In this document: positions 42,458 to 50,114 of the stretch, piece by piece
Layout: each line of letters opens with the position of its first letter
Numbering within the stretch: the first letter of the stretch is position 1
Origin: Massilia atriviolacea
Lineage (GTDB): Bacteria > Pseudomonadota > Gammaproteobacteria > Burkholderiales > Burkholderiaceae_D
Assembly (NCBI RefSeq): GCF_003953935.1
Contig: NZ_RXLQ01000001.1
Coordinates: 627,019 to 691,018, forward strand
Direction of reading: 5' to 3'
Length of the DNA: 64,000 nucleotides
Translations under genes and position numbers: made by a program
Notes under the pieces: model-generated
The model's input: the letters and a program-made list of their open reading frames with translations, nothing else
Database searches by the model: none
What the model was told of the DNA's origin: nothing

Positions 42458-42571
42458 ATGCCAATGCTCGCTCCCGTCCTGACCGCCGTCTCCGCCCTCA
42501 GCTCGCTGGTCCCACCGCCACCACCGCCAGCGCCACCATCCAAAGGTCCGGATAGCGGCGCCATCATCTAA
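42458..42571 (+). CDS. 37-residue proline-rich ORF under an hrp box
   Basis: Begins MPMLAPVLTAVSALSSLVPP, continues with a run of prolines, and ends GPDSGAII. It has a good AAAGGAAG site and lies just downstream of an hrp box, which is the main reason to accept so short a gene. The N-terminal helix is moderately hydrophobic. No family is recognised. It may be a leader, a small secreted factor or a membrane microprotein; the GNAT-like gene 102 bp downstream may share its transcript. Confidence 0.5.
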   Translation: MPMLAPVLTAVSALSSLVPPPPPPAPPSKGPDSGAII

Positions 42572-42672
42572 CAGCGTCACCGGCGGGGCCGCCAGCGCGG
42601 TCCCGCACCTGTCTTCCTGCGCAGTTCCCGCTGCGCAGTCCTCCCCCCTTCCTTTGCCCGCACGGAGTTCCC

Positions 42673-43107
42673 ATGGCCGACTTGCGCCTGACCGCCTGCG
42701 CCGATCTCGGCCTCATGTACGACATCGAACAGCAGCGCTACCCCGCCGAACTGACCGCCCTCGCCACGCGCGAGCGCACGCTGGCCCATTACCGCGGCTG
42801 CGCCTCGGTCGGCTACGAAATCGACGGCGTGGCCGCCGGCGGCGCCATTTTCGACGGCCACGAACTGCACCTGGCGGTGCTGCCGCAATACCACGGCCGC
42901 TGGGCATGGCTGCTCAAGCCCACGCTGGACTGGCTGTTCGCGCAATGCGATCCGGTGCGCGTGCGCATCGAGCAGGACAACACGCGCTGCATCCGCTTCA
43001 TGGACAGCGGCGGCTGGGAGCGCGTCGCCGAAGACCCTCAGTACATCACTTATCTGCTCAGCAGCAGCGCGCCGCACGTGTTCCGGCGCCGCCGCGCGGC
43101 CCGCTAA
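42673..43107 (+). CDS. GNAT-like acetyltransferase domain protein
   Basis: 144 residues after a GGAG site. The strand/helix succession (VGYEIDGVAAGGAIF, ELHLAVLPQYHGRWAWLLKP with the HGRWAW turn at the acetyl-CoA loop position, VRVRIEQDNTRCIRFMDSGG and WERV) follows the GNAT fold as seen in small phage-type and island-borne members. No signal peptide. It may be read from the hrp box at 42381, about 265 bp upstream, through the 37-residue ORF and a short hairpin at 42618-42639. Its stop overlaps the stop of the convergent transglycosylase gene. Substrate unknown. Confidence 0.6.
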   Translation: MADLRLTACADLGLMYDIEQQRYPAELTALATRERTLAHYRGCASVGYEIDGVAAGGAIFDGHELHLAVLPQYHGRWAWLLKPTLDWLFAQCDPVRVRIEQDNTRCIRFMDSGGWERVAEDPQYITYLLSSSAPHVFRRRRAAR

Positions 43108-43529
43108 CGCCCGGCCAGCGCCTCGCGCGGCAGGTTGCGGTACACCTTGAGCGCGTACGCCAGCCGCTTCTTCGGATCGGCGGCGTTGTAAGCCCCCACC
43201 GCATTCCATGAATTGCCGAGACGGCGCATGTTCTGCCCCAGGATCCACGCGCCGACGTGGATGCTGGTGCAGGCGTCGTACAGCTGGCGCTCCTCGACGC
43301 CATGGCGGCGCAAGGTGGGCAGCCAGCTGCTGTTGATCTGCATCAGACCGATATCGTAGGAACCGTTGGCGTTGGGACGGCCGCGCGCGAGCGGGTCGAG
43401 GCCCGACTCGGTGCGCGCGATCGCGTACAGCAGGCTGGCGTTGACGCCGTGCCGCTCGGCCGCCTCCTGCCAGCAGGCGCCGGCCTGCCCGCACAGCAGG
43501 GCCAGGGCCAGGGGCGCGGCCGCCTTCAT
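43104..43529 (-). CDS. pilT: Type IVb pilus lytic transglycosylase (R64 PilT family)
   Basis: 141 residues with a signal peptide (MKAAAPLALALLCGQAGACW) and a slt-type core: AIARTESGLDP with the catalytic Glu, SYDIGLMQINSSW and AVGAYNA. This is the small muramidase of the VirB1/IpgF/PilT class, which opens peptidoglycan for envelope machines. It is the last gene of the pilus operon; its ATG overlaps the pilV stop. The name follows R64 and is unrelated to the retraction ATPase PilT. An equal role for the T3SS, as IpgF has in Shigella, is possible. Confidence 0.9.
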   Translation of the reverse strand: MKAAAPLALALLCGQAGACWQEAAERHGVNASLLYAIARTESGLDPLARGRPNANGSYDIGLMQINSSWLPTLRRHGVEERQLYDACTSIHVGAWILGQNMRRLGNSWNAVGAYNAADPKKRLAYALKVYRNLPREALAGR

Positions 43530-44848
43530 CGGGTCAGCGAGCCGTCGATGTAGCGCCACACGGCGTTGTCGGGATCGGTGCCGGTGCAGATCAGCGGCAG
43601 GGGCGGCGAGGCCGAGTCGAGCACGATGGTGCCGATGATGTTCACGCGCACCGGCGGATCGGCGTTGGCCAGCCACTTGTTGCACCCGGCGCCCGGCTGG
43701 TAGTGGCTGCCGATCGAATAGGTGGCGGCCCAGATGTAGTCGTCGATGATCAGCGTGTAGCCGTGGATGTGGTCGTACACGTCGAGGTCGCCCTTGATCT
43801 CGCCGTTCCTGCCGGCGGTCAGGTCGCGCCCGGCCTTGACGTCCAGGCCGGCCGTCAGCGTTCCAGGGATGTTCAGGTTGCCGTTCTGGTCGGCCGCCAG
43901 CGGACGCCATTCGTCGGTCACCTTGCGGTAGCTGAAGGCCAGGCCGAGCGACTTGACCAGCCGCACGTCGCCATCGGTGTTGCCTTCCTGCAGCGCCAGG
44001 TCGGCGAAGTTGTACACCGGCTTCTTCCACGACGAGGTGGGGGAGACCTTGGCCCAGCGGTTCTCGCTATTACAGTGCATCAGCCTGCGTTCGGCATCGA
44101 CGGCGATGGCGGCGCCGCTGCACGGATCGTCGAAGGTCACCACCGCCGCCGCGCCCATCCCGATCGGCGCGTTCATCTGGTTCAGCTCGGGCATGCCGGG
44201 CACCTTGTTGCGGTAGAGGAAATCGGCCGACTGGCCGGCGCCGTCGAAGAACAGGGCCGACACCAGGCTGCCGCCGCCGGCCGGCGTGGCGCTGCATTTG
44301 GCGCCGAGGAAGCTGGCCAGGGTCGGCGAGGTGGTGGGGCCGAGCGCCCAGGCCCCGGCCGCGCTCTGGGCGCGGGTCGGCTCGCGGGCGCTGATGAAAC
44401 CGGCGCCGGCGCTGGCGGCGGCAAACGCCAGCACCCGGTCCGGAATCGGCGTGCCTTCGCTGACCACCAGCGCATCGAGCACGATGGTGGCCGGCGCCGC
44501 CGCCGACTTGACGCGCGGGCGCACCAGCAGGCAGCCGCTCTGGCCGTAGGGATTGGCGGGCGCCATCCCCGGCGGCAGCATGCCGGCCGCGCGCAGCATG
44601 GCCGGCGTGATCGCGATGGTCTGGCCGACCCGGGCCGGCTGCGCCAGCGCGCCGTACTGGTCGGCCAGGTAGGTGCTGGCGGCGGCCGCCATGGCCGCCT
44701 GGTACTGCGCGCTGCGCTGGGCCTTGGCGTCTTCCAGGCCGGTGTCGATCATCGACGCCAGGCCGGCCACCAGCATCGCGGCGATCAGCAGCGCGCCGAG
44801 GATTTCGATCATGGCGATGCCGTGCTGTTTGGGATGGATAGGGTGCAT
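43526..44848 (-). CDS. pilV: Minor pilin/adhesin PilV-like
   Basis: 440 residues. The N terminus has a prepilin-like signal (KQHGIAMIEILGALLIAAML) with Glu at the +5-type position, then a long constant region in the style of R64 PilV, including GYTLIIDDYIWAATYSIGSH near the C-terminal receptor part. In R64 the C-terminal part is switched by a shufflon with the Rci recombinase; here I see neither inverted sfx-type repeats nor a recombinase gene nearby, so this PilV is probably fixed. It lies between pilM and the transglycosylase gene, overlapping the latter by 4 bp. Confidence 0.85.
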   Translation of the reverse strand: MHPIHPKQHGIAMIEILGALLIAAMLVAGLASMIDTGLEDAKAQRSAQYQAAMAAAASTYLADQYGALAQPARVGQTIAITPAMLRAAGMLPPGMAPANPYGQSGCLLVRPRVKSAAAPATIVLDALVVSEGTPIPDRVLAFAAASAGAGFISAREPTRAQSAAGAWALGPTTSPTLASFLGAKCSATPAGGGSLVSALFFDGAGQSADFLYRNKVPGMPELNQMNAPIGMGAAAVVTFDDPCSGAAIAVDAERRLMHCNSENRWAKVSPTSSWKKPVYNFADLALQEGNTDGDVRLVKSLGLAFSYRKVTDEWRPLAADQNGNLNIPGTLTAGLDVKAGRDLTAGRNGEIKGDLDVYDHIHGYTLIIDDYIWAATYSIGSHYQPGAGCNKWLANADPPVRVNIIGTIVLDSASPPLPLICTGTDPDNAVWRYIDGSLTR

Positions 44849-44858
44849 GCTGCTGTCC

Positions 44859-45305
44859 TTAGTTGGCGGCGGCCAGCCACACCGGGCCGCCGTTCGGAAT
44901 CGCCAGCGGCGGCGTGGCGATGGCGCTCGGCGCGCCCGAGAGCGCCGAACGGAATACGCCGTCGCTGAAGCGGCCCACCATGTGCGAGCGCTGCGACAGC
45001 GCCAGCAGCTCGCCGGTCAGGCCGGGCTGCGGCGCCAGCGCGTACACCAGGATGGTGCCGTCGGCCAGGCGGTAGTTGGCAAAGCCGCCCTGCCCGGCCG
45101 GCATCGCCGGCTGCGGCGCGGGCGCGGCCTGGTAGCGCTCGGGATGGGCGGTAAAGTACGCCACCACCGTCTGGCGGTAGGCGGCCATGGCGCTGGCCTG
45201 GCCGCGCTGCGCGCTGCGGGTGGCCAGTGCGCCGGAGTCGCCCTGCAGCGCGCAGTACCAGGTGGTGAGCGCCAGCAGCGCGGCGACGATCATGGCGTTG
45301 AACAT
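44859..45305 (-). CDS. pilM: Type IVb pilus protein PilM
   Basis: 148 residues with one N-terminal membrane segment (MFNAMIVAALLALTTWYCAL) and a periplasmic domain with FANYRLADGTILVYAL, SHMVGRFSDGVF. Size, topology and the helix AAYRQTVVAYFTAHPE agree with R64 PilM, an inner membrane protein of unknown biochemical role. It is 3 bp after the small ATPase gene and 10 bp before pilV. In R64, pilM comes near the start of the operon; here it has moved to the end. Confidence 0.75.
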   Translation of the reverse strand: MFNAMIVAALLALTTWYCALQGDSGALATRSAQRGQASAMAAYRQTVVAYFTAHPERYQAAPAPQPAMPAGQGGFANYRLADGTILVYALAPQPGLTGELLALSQRSHMVGRFSDGVFRSALSGAPSAIATPPLAIPNGGPVWLAAAN

Positions 45306-45308
45306 GGC

Positions 45309-46280
45309 CTAGCGCTGCGCCAGCCGCTGGGCCGCGCCGGACCCGATCAGGGCCGCCATCTGCTGCCTGGCGATGGGAGCGAGCAGCTCGTACTGGCCGT
45401 TGCGCACGTGGCTGCGCGCGCACGGCGCATCCTTCAACAGAAGCAGGTCGGTCTTGAGGGTGACCCTGGCGCCGGCGGCAAGCTGCTGGTGCAGCACGCC
45501 GGCCAGGCCGTCGGCCATCAGCGCGCGCGCGTGCACCGCGCCGAGGCGCTCGGCGGCCAGCGATTCGAGCTTGCCGAAGGCCTGGGTGGCGCTGTCGGCG
45601 CGCATGGTGCTGATCAGGAGGTAGCCGTCGATGCTGGCGCGCAGCGCGGCCACGGCTGCCTCCTGGTCGCGGATCTCGTCGAGCAGGATGATATGCGCGC
45701 CGGTCCCCAGCACCCGCCGCAGCGCCTCCGCAAAACTGGCGTCGGCGCCGGTGCCGGTCTGGTAGCAGACGCCGTCGCCGTAGGCGCCTTCGAGCGGCAG
45801 TTCGATCAGCGATTCGCCGGTCACGGCCACGCCGCCGTGCGCCGCCAGGCGCTCCTTGACCATGGCGCAGGCGCTGCTGGTCTTGCCCGACTTGGCCGCG
45901 CCGGCCACCAGGAACAGGCCGGACAGCCCGCGCGCCAGCAGCGTCGGGATGAAGGCGTTGGGGATGCCCAGTTCGGCCAGCGAACGGATCGCGCCGGCGA
46001 TCCGGCGCAGCACGAACACCTGCCCGCCCGCCGTCAGCATGGTGGTCATGTGGTAGTCGACGCCGTCGTGCGCCACCTTGCAGCGCTCCGGCGCGCTCTT
46101 GCCCGCCAGCGCCTCCTTGCAGACCCCGATCAGCAGGTCGAGATCGCCCCGCAGCGCGCTGCTGGCGCGCAGCGGATTGGCACTGGCGCCGGGGACGTCG
46201 CAAAAGCGGTCCTCCAGCGTGGGATGGCCCAGGTACAGGTCGGAAAAGACCAGTTGGCGGACTGCGGTTGCGTCAAGCAT
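45309..46280 (-). CDS. Degenerate PilT/GspE-type ATPase within the pilus operon
   Basis: 323 residues. Walker A is GAAKSGKTSS, a weaker version of GPTGSGKTT; IILLDEIRDQEAAVAAL takes the place of Walker B, and LLISTMRADSATQAFGKLES that of the His box (His replaced by Arg). The N-terminal ~110 residues look like the PAS-like domain of PilT relatives. It lies between the major pilin and pilM, a place where R64 and TCP operons have no ATPase. It could be a second motor, for retraction or regulation, or a non-hydrolysing partner of PilQ. Distinct from the full PilT-like gene at 34814. Confidence 0.75.
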   Translation of the reverse strand: MLDATAVRQLVFSDLYLGHPTLEDRFCDVPGASANPLRASSALRGDLDLLIGVCKEALAGKSAPERCKVAHDGVDYHMTTMLTAGGQVFVLRRIAGAIRSLAELGIPNAFIPTLLARGLSGLFLVAGAAKSGKTSSACAMVKERLAAHGGVAVTGESLIELPLEGAYGDGVCYQTGTGADASFAEALRRVLGTGAHIILLDEIRDQEAAVAALRASIDGYLLISTMRADSATQAFGKLESLAAERLGAVHARALMADGLAGVLHQQLAAGARVTLKTDLLLLKDAPCARSHVRNGQYELLAPIARQQMAALIGSGAAQRLAQR

Positions 46281-46302
46281 ACGAGGATCGATGGTTTCGG
46301 GT

Positions 46303-46827
46303 TCAGTTGGAGGTGAAGGTCAGGGCATTGCCGCCCGCCCCGCTCACGCTGCAGGCGGTGGCGGCCGCCGCCGGGGTGACCGGGAACGTGGTGATCGACG
46401 CCGTCCCGGGCGAGGCGATCGACTGCCAGCCGCTCGCCGCGACCAGGGTGGCCAGGCAGACGTCCTGCGGCAAGGCCGGGTAGGCGATGGTGAAGCTGCC
46501 GGTGGCGCCGGTGACGACCACGTTGCCGCCCCAGACATTGGTGGCGGTGCCGTCGGCGGTCACCGCCAGCGTGCCGGGAAAGGCAGCGGCGGTTTTCAGC
46601 GTGCCGTTGAGCGATCCGGTGCCGTAGCCCTGGCCCATGTACAGCTTGCGCACGGCGGTGCGGATGGCGGTCACTTCCTCGCCGGCCTGGTTCGATTGGG
46701 CGCTGCTGAAGGCGCCGGTCAGCAGCGAGACCGCGCCCAGGATGACGATGGCGGCAATGCCCAGGTAGGCAATGGCTTCCAGCAGGGAGGCGCCGGCCTG
46801 GCGGCGTGGGTAGGTACGTTGTTTCAT
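46303..46827 (-). CDS. pilS: Type IVb major pilin
   Basis: 174 residues. The leader MKQRTYPRRQAG is followed by ASLLEAIAYLGIAAIVILGA, a class IVb prepilin start with Glu at position 5 of the mature protein. The rest has a beta-rich globular part and two Cys (VCLATLV and TACSVSG) placed to form the D-region disulfide seen in TcpA/PilS pilins. The leader is short, as in class IVb-like R64 pilins. No prepilin peptidase gene (pilU/tcpJ) is present in the operon, so processing must come from a peptidase encoded elsewhere. Confidence 0.9.
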   Translation of the reverse strand: MKQRTYPRRQAGASLLEAIAYLGIAAIVILGAVSLLTGAFSSAQSNQAGEEVTAIRTAVRKLYMGQGYGTGSLNGTLKTAAAFPGTLAVTADGTATNVWGGNVVVTGATGSFTIAYPALPQDVCLATLVAASGWQSIASPGTASITTFPVTPAAAATACSVSGAGGNALTFTSN

Positions 46828-46880
46828 GGTGTTCTCCAGTCGGTGGGCAAGTAAAAAAAACTAAAAAAAAGGAATCCGGT

Positions 46881-47957
46881 TCAGCGCATGCTGCGCGTCA
46901 TGCTGGCGATCTCCTGCTGGATGCCGAAAAAGCCCGTCACCAGCCAGGCGATCACCAGTGCCAGCGCGACCACCGAAAAGCCGTTGAGCACCTTCATCTG
47001 GGCGCTCACCGTCTCCACGCCATCGGCCAGCCATTCGTCGGCCAGGATCTTGAGCGCGTCGGCGAAGCCCTTGTATTCGGCATACACGCACAGGTCGTCG
47101 ACCACTTCGGGCGACGGGAAACCGTAGCCGGCGTTGCGCAGCGCCTCGCCGCAATTGAGGCCGGACTTGACCCCCAGCAGGGCGCCGTCGAGGCGTTCGC
47201 GCAGCCATGGCGGGGCCTGGCCGGACAGGCGCTGCAGGGATTTTTCGACCGTGATGCCGGCGAACTGCAGGGCCGAAAACGCCATCAGGAAGCCGCTGCC
47301 GACCTGCAGCCGGTAGATCGAATACGGCGCGTAGCGGTCCATCACGACGCGCAGGTTGCCGCGCCAGCGCGGCATCGACAGGGCGATCGCCACCAGCACC
47401 AGCAGCAGGCCGCCGACGATCGGCAGCATCCACTGCTGCACCAGCTGCGACATCAGGTACAGCGAGCGCGCCGAGCCGCGCCACTTCTCCGGGTCGACCA
47501 TGCGCGCGAACTGCGGCACCACCGTCACCCCGAACACATATAAATAAGCCAGCACCATCGCCAGGATCGCCAGCGGGTAGGACAGGCCGCCGACGATCAC
47601 GCGCTTGATTTCCTTTTGCGACTTGACCACCCCGGCCAGCACCTGCAAGGTCACTTCCAGGCGCCCGGACTGCTCGCCGGCCAGGATGATCATGCGTTCG
47701 GTGCTCGGTATCCACGATTCCAGCCCGTCGCCCAGAAAGCGGCCGTTCTGCACCGTGCGGCGGCAGTCGGCCAGCACGATGGCCAGCGGCTCGTTCGGCT
47801 TGCGCCCTTCGAAGGAAGCGCGCTCCCACAGCTCGTCTAGGATTTTCAGCAGCGGCACGCCGTTGCCCAGCATGGCGGCGATCTTGCGGTACACGCGCAG
47901 GCGCACGGCCTCGCCGAACTGGGTACGCGCCCACCAGCGTTGCACGTCAACCTGCAT
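46881..47957 (-). CDS. pilR: Pilus inner membrane platform protein PilR (GspF family)
   Basis: 358 residues. Two GspF-type cytoplasmic halves flank three membrane segments (VIVGGLSYPLAILAMVLAYL; WMLPIVGGLLLVLVAIALSM; VVALALVIAWLVTGFFGI). MIILAGEQSGRLEVTLQVLA is the typical GspF motif. It anchors the assembly ATPase PilQ and recruits pilins. Its ATG lies 11 bp inside pilQ. Length and topology are normal. Confidence 0.9.
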   Translation of the reverse strand: MQVDVQRWWARTQFGEAVRLRVYRKIAAMLGNGVPLLKILDELWERASFEGRKPNEPLAIVLADCRRTVQNGRFLGDGLESWIPSTERMIILAGEQSGRLEVTLQVLAGVVKSQKEIKRVIVGGLSYPLAILAMVLAYLYVFGVTVVPQFARMVDPEKWRGSARSLYLMSQLVQQWMLPIVGGLLLVLVAIALSMPRWRGNLRVVMDRYAPYSIYRLQVGSGFLMAFSALQFAGITVEKSLQRLSGQAPPWLRERLDGALLGVKSGLNCGEALRNAGYGFPSPEVVDDLCVYAEYKGFADALKILADEWLADGVETVSAQMKVLNGFSVVALALVIAWLVTGFFGIQQEIASMTRSMR

Positions 47958-49560
47958 GCAAGGTCTCCACCACGTTCAGGTGGCGCTCGGCGCGCGGCGC
48001 ATCCACAGCCAGGTGGCCCACCACTTTCTCGGCCATGCGCGGATCGACCAGCCCCGCCGCCACCTTCTGCAGCGCGTGTTCGAGCAGGGTCTGGCCGCCC
48101 AGCTCGCGGCGCCAGTAGTCGAGCGCCTGTCCTTTGGCGCCGCTGCGGATCAAATCGAAGAAGCGCGCATCGGGCACGATCACCTCGGCCACCACGGTGC
48201 GCCCCGCCGTGCCCTGCTCGCGGCACTCGGGGCAGCCCGGGCCGGCCACGCACACCTGCTCGAAGGCGGCGCCGGTGGCCTGGCGCACGCGCGCCAGCAG
48301 CGGCGAGGCCAGCGCGTCCGGCTGTTCGCGCAGCCTGACCTTGCAATGGGGGCACAGCAGCTTGACCAGGCGCTGGCTGATCAAGCCGGTCACCACCAGG
48401 TGGTCGGCCACCATGTTCATCGGCAGGCCCAGGTCGAGCAGGCGGTCGACGATCGCCATGGCGCTGTTGGCGTGCACCGTGGTCCACACCTGGTGCCCGG
48501 TCATCGAGGCCCGCAGCGCGCTCTGGGCCGAGGCCTTGTCGCGCATTTCGCCGATCATGATGGTGTCCGGGTCGAGCCGCATGGCGTTGCTGATCGCCGC
48601 CGAGAACAGGCGCGAACGTTCTTCCTCGCTGCCGGCGTTGGTCACCGAGGTCTGCACCGCGCCGTCGATCGGATACTCGACCGGGTCTTCCACGGTCAGC
48701 ACGTGCAGCTTCTGGCCGGCCTCCTGGATCGCGCCGCTCAGCACGCGCTGCAAGGTGGTCGACTTGCCCGAGCCGGTCGGCCCGCTGATGATGTTCATGC
48801 CGGTCGGCTGTTCCTTGAGCTTCTGCAGCTGGTCGGCATGCAGCTCGCTGAACCCCAGCGGACGCAGGTCGACCGTGTCGCCGGCGTCGTTGTACAGCAG
48901 GCGCAGCACCATCAGCGTGCCTTCGCTGGTGGGCGCGGTGGCGATGCGCACGCCGTACAGCTGCGGCGGCAGCTTGTCGCGGTCGGCGATGCTGGCGTCC
49001 TGGCGTTCGGTCGGCTTGTACGAGCTGTCGGACACCGAGGTCATCGCGCCGTACAGGGTGGCCAGCAGGCGCTCGCCGTATTCCGAGGTCTGGCTGCCGA
49101 CCCGGATCAAGTCGTTATGGATGCGGAAATAGGTCTCGGTGCTGCAGCGGCGCACGCGGATGTGGATGTCCGAGGCGCGTTCGCGGCAGGCGCGGTTGAG
49201 CAGCTCCTTGGCGGTCACCTGCATCATCGAGTGCTCGTTGCGGCGCCCGCCCTGCTCGGCCGCGCCATTGTTGTACAGGGCGGCGATGGTCTCGATGTCG
49301 ACCACGCTGACGGTGCACTCGCGCGCCATCTTCTGCAGGCGCGCGCGGTAGGACAGCACGTGCGGATTCGATTCCTGGCCCTGCGCGATCAGCAGGCGCC
49401 CGTCCGACAGCAGGCACAGGAGCTTGCGTTCCTCGGCGCTGCCTTCGAAGTCGCCCGAGCGGCTCAGTACCTGCGGCGCGGCGCCGGCTTTGGAGGCCGA
49501 TGGCGCCGCTGGCGCGGCCCTGGAGGAAGCGGCGTTGCGGATGCTGGCGAAGGGGATCAT
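47947..49560 (-). CDS. pilQ: Pilus assembly ATPase PilQ (R64 type, GspE family)
   Basis: 537 residues. Walker A is SGPTGSGKSTTL, the Asp box VLTVEDPVEYPI, Walker B DTIMIGEMRDKASAQ, and His box VWTTVHANSAMAI. Toward the C terminus, LCPHCK and CPECR form the tetracysteine zinc module of GspE/PilB extension ATPases. The protein powers pilus extension at the inner membrane. The start overlaps the pilP stop. The name follows the R64 scheme and is not the PilQ secretin of type IVa systems. Confidence 0.95.
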   Translation of the reverse strand: MIPFASIRNAASSRAAPAAPSASKAGAAPQVLSRSGDFEGSAEERKLLCLLSDGRLLIAQGQESNPHVLSYRARLQKMARECTVSVVDIETIAALYNNGAAEQGGRRNEHSMMQVTAKELLNRACRERASDIHIRVRRCSTETYFRIHNDLIRVGSQTSEYGERLLATLYGAMTSVSDSSYKPTERQDASIADRDKLPPQLYGVRIATAPTSEGTLMVLRLLYNDAGDTVDLRPLGFSELHADQLQKLKEQPTGMNIISGPTGSGKSTTLQRVLSGAIQEAGQKLHVLTVEDPVEYPIDGAVQTSVTNAGSEEERSRLFSAAISNAMRLDPDTIMIGEMRDKASAQSALRASMTGHQVWTTVHANSAMAIVDRLLDLGLPMNMVADHLVVTGLISQRLVKLLCPHCKVRLREQPDALASPLLARVRQATGAAFEQVCVAGPGCPECREQGTAGRTVVAEVIVPDARFFDLIRSGAKGQALDYWRRELGGQTLLEHALQKVAAGLVDPRMAEKVVGHLAVDAPRAERHLNVVETLHAG

Positions 49561-50114
49561 CGCTCGCTCCCGGTGGCGCCGGGGAACAGCGGCGGCAGCG
49601 CCACCGCCGGACGCGCCAGCGCTGGCGGCAGCGGCGCCGGCGCCGGGTTGAACGGCGCCTGCGCATTGCCCGCCATGTGCAGGCGCATGCGCTTCTTGCG
49701 CGCCGTTTCGACGATCACGCCATTCGATTCGACGCTCAGCACGCGCAGGCCGCCGGCCAGCACATCGCCGGCGCGCACCTCGGCCACGGCGCCGCTCTCG
49801 AAGCGCAGCGTCGCGTACTGGTGCTGGCCGATGCCTTCGAGCGACTGCACCACCGGGCTGGAACCGGGCGCCGCACTGCCCAGGCGCGCACCCTCGTCCT
49901 GGCGCCCGGCGATCTCGTTCTGGCGCTGGGCGATCGCCGCCTTGACCGCCAGCTGGCGCTCGCGCGCTTTCAGCACCAGGGTCTCGGACTCGATGCGGGT
50001 CAGGGCGTCGGAGGCGCTGGCGCCGCCCGGCGCGGCGGCGGACACGGGGGCGGCGGCGGCGGCGGGCACCGCCGCCACCGCCAGCAGGAAAAGCAGGCGC
50101 AGGCTATTTCGCAT
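49557..50114 (-). CDS. pilP: Type IVb pilus protein PilP
   Basis: 185 residues from ATG 50114, beginning with a signal peptide (MRNSLRLLFLLAVAAVPAAA). A short coiled-coil stretch (LKARERQLAVKAAIAQRQNE) precedes a small beta domain (VRAGDVLAGGLRVLSVESNG VIVE), which is the R64/TcpP-like PilP layout, and the end is Pro/Ala-rich. PilP is a periplasmic factor linking the secretin to the inner membrane complex. It starts within the last bases of pilO. Confidence 0.85.
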   Translation of the reverse strand: MRNSLRLLFLLAVAAVPAAAAAPVSAAAPGGASASDALTRIESETLVLKARERQLAVKAAIAQRQNEIAGRQDEGARLGSAAPGSSPVVQSLEGIGQHQYATLRFESGAVAEVRAGDVLAGGLRVLSVESNGVIVETARKKRMRLHMAGNAQAPFNPAPAPLPPALARPAVALPPLFPGATGSER

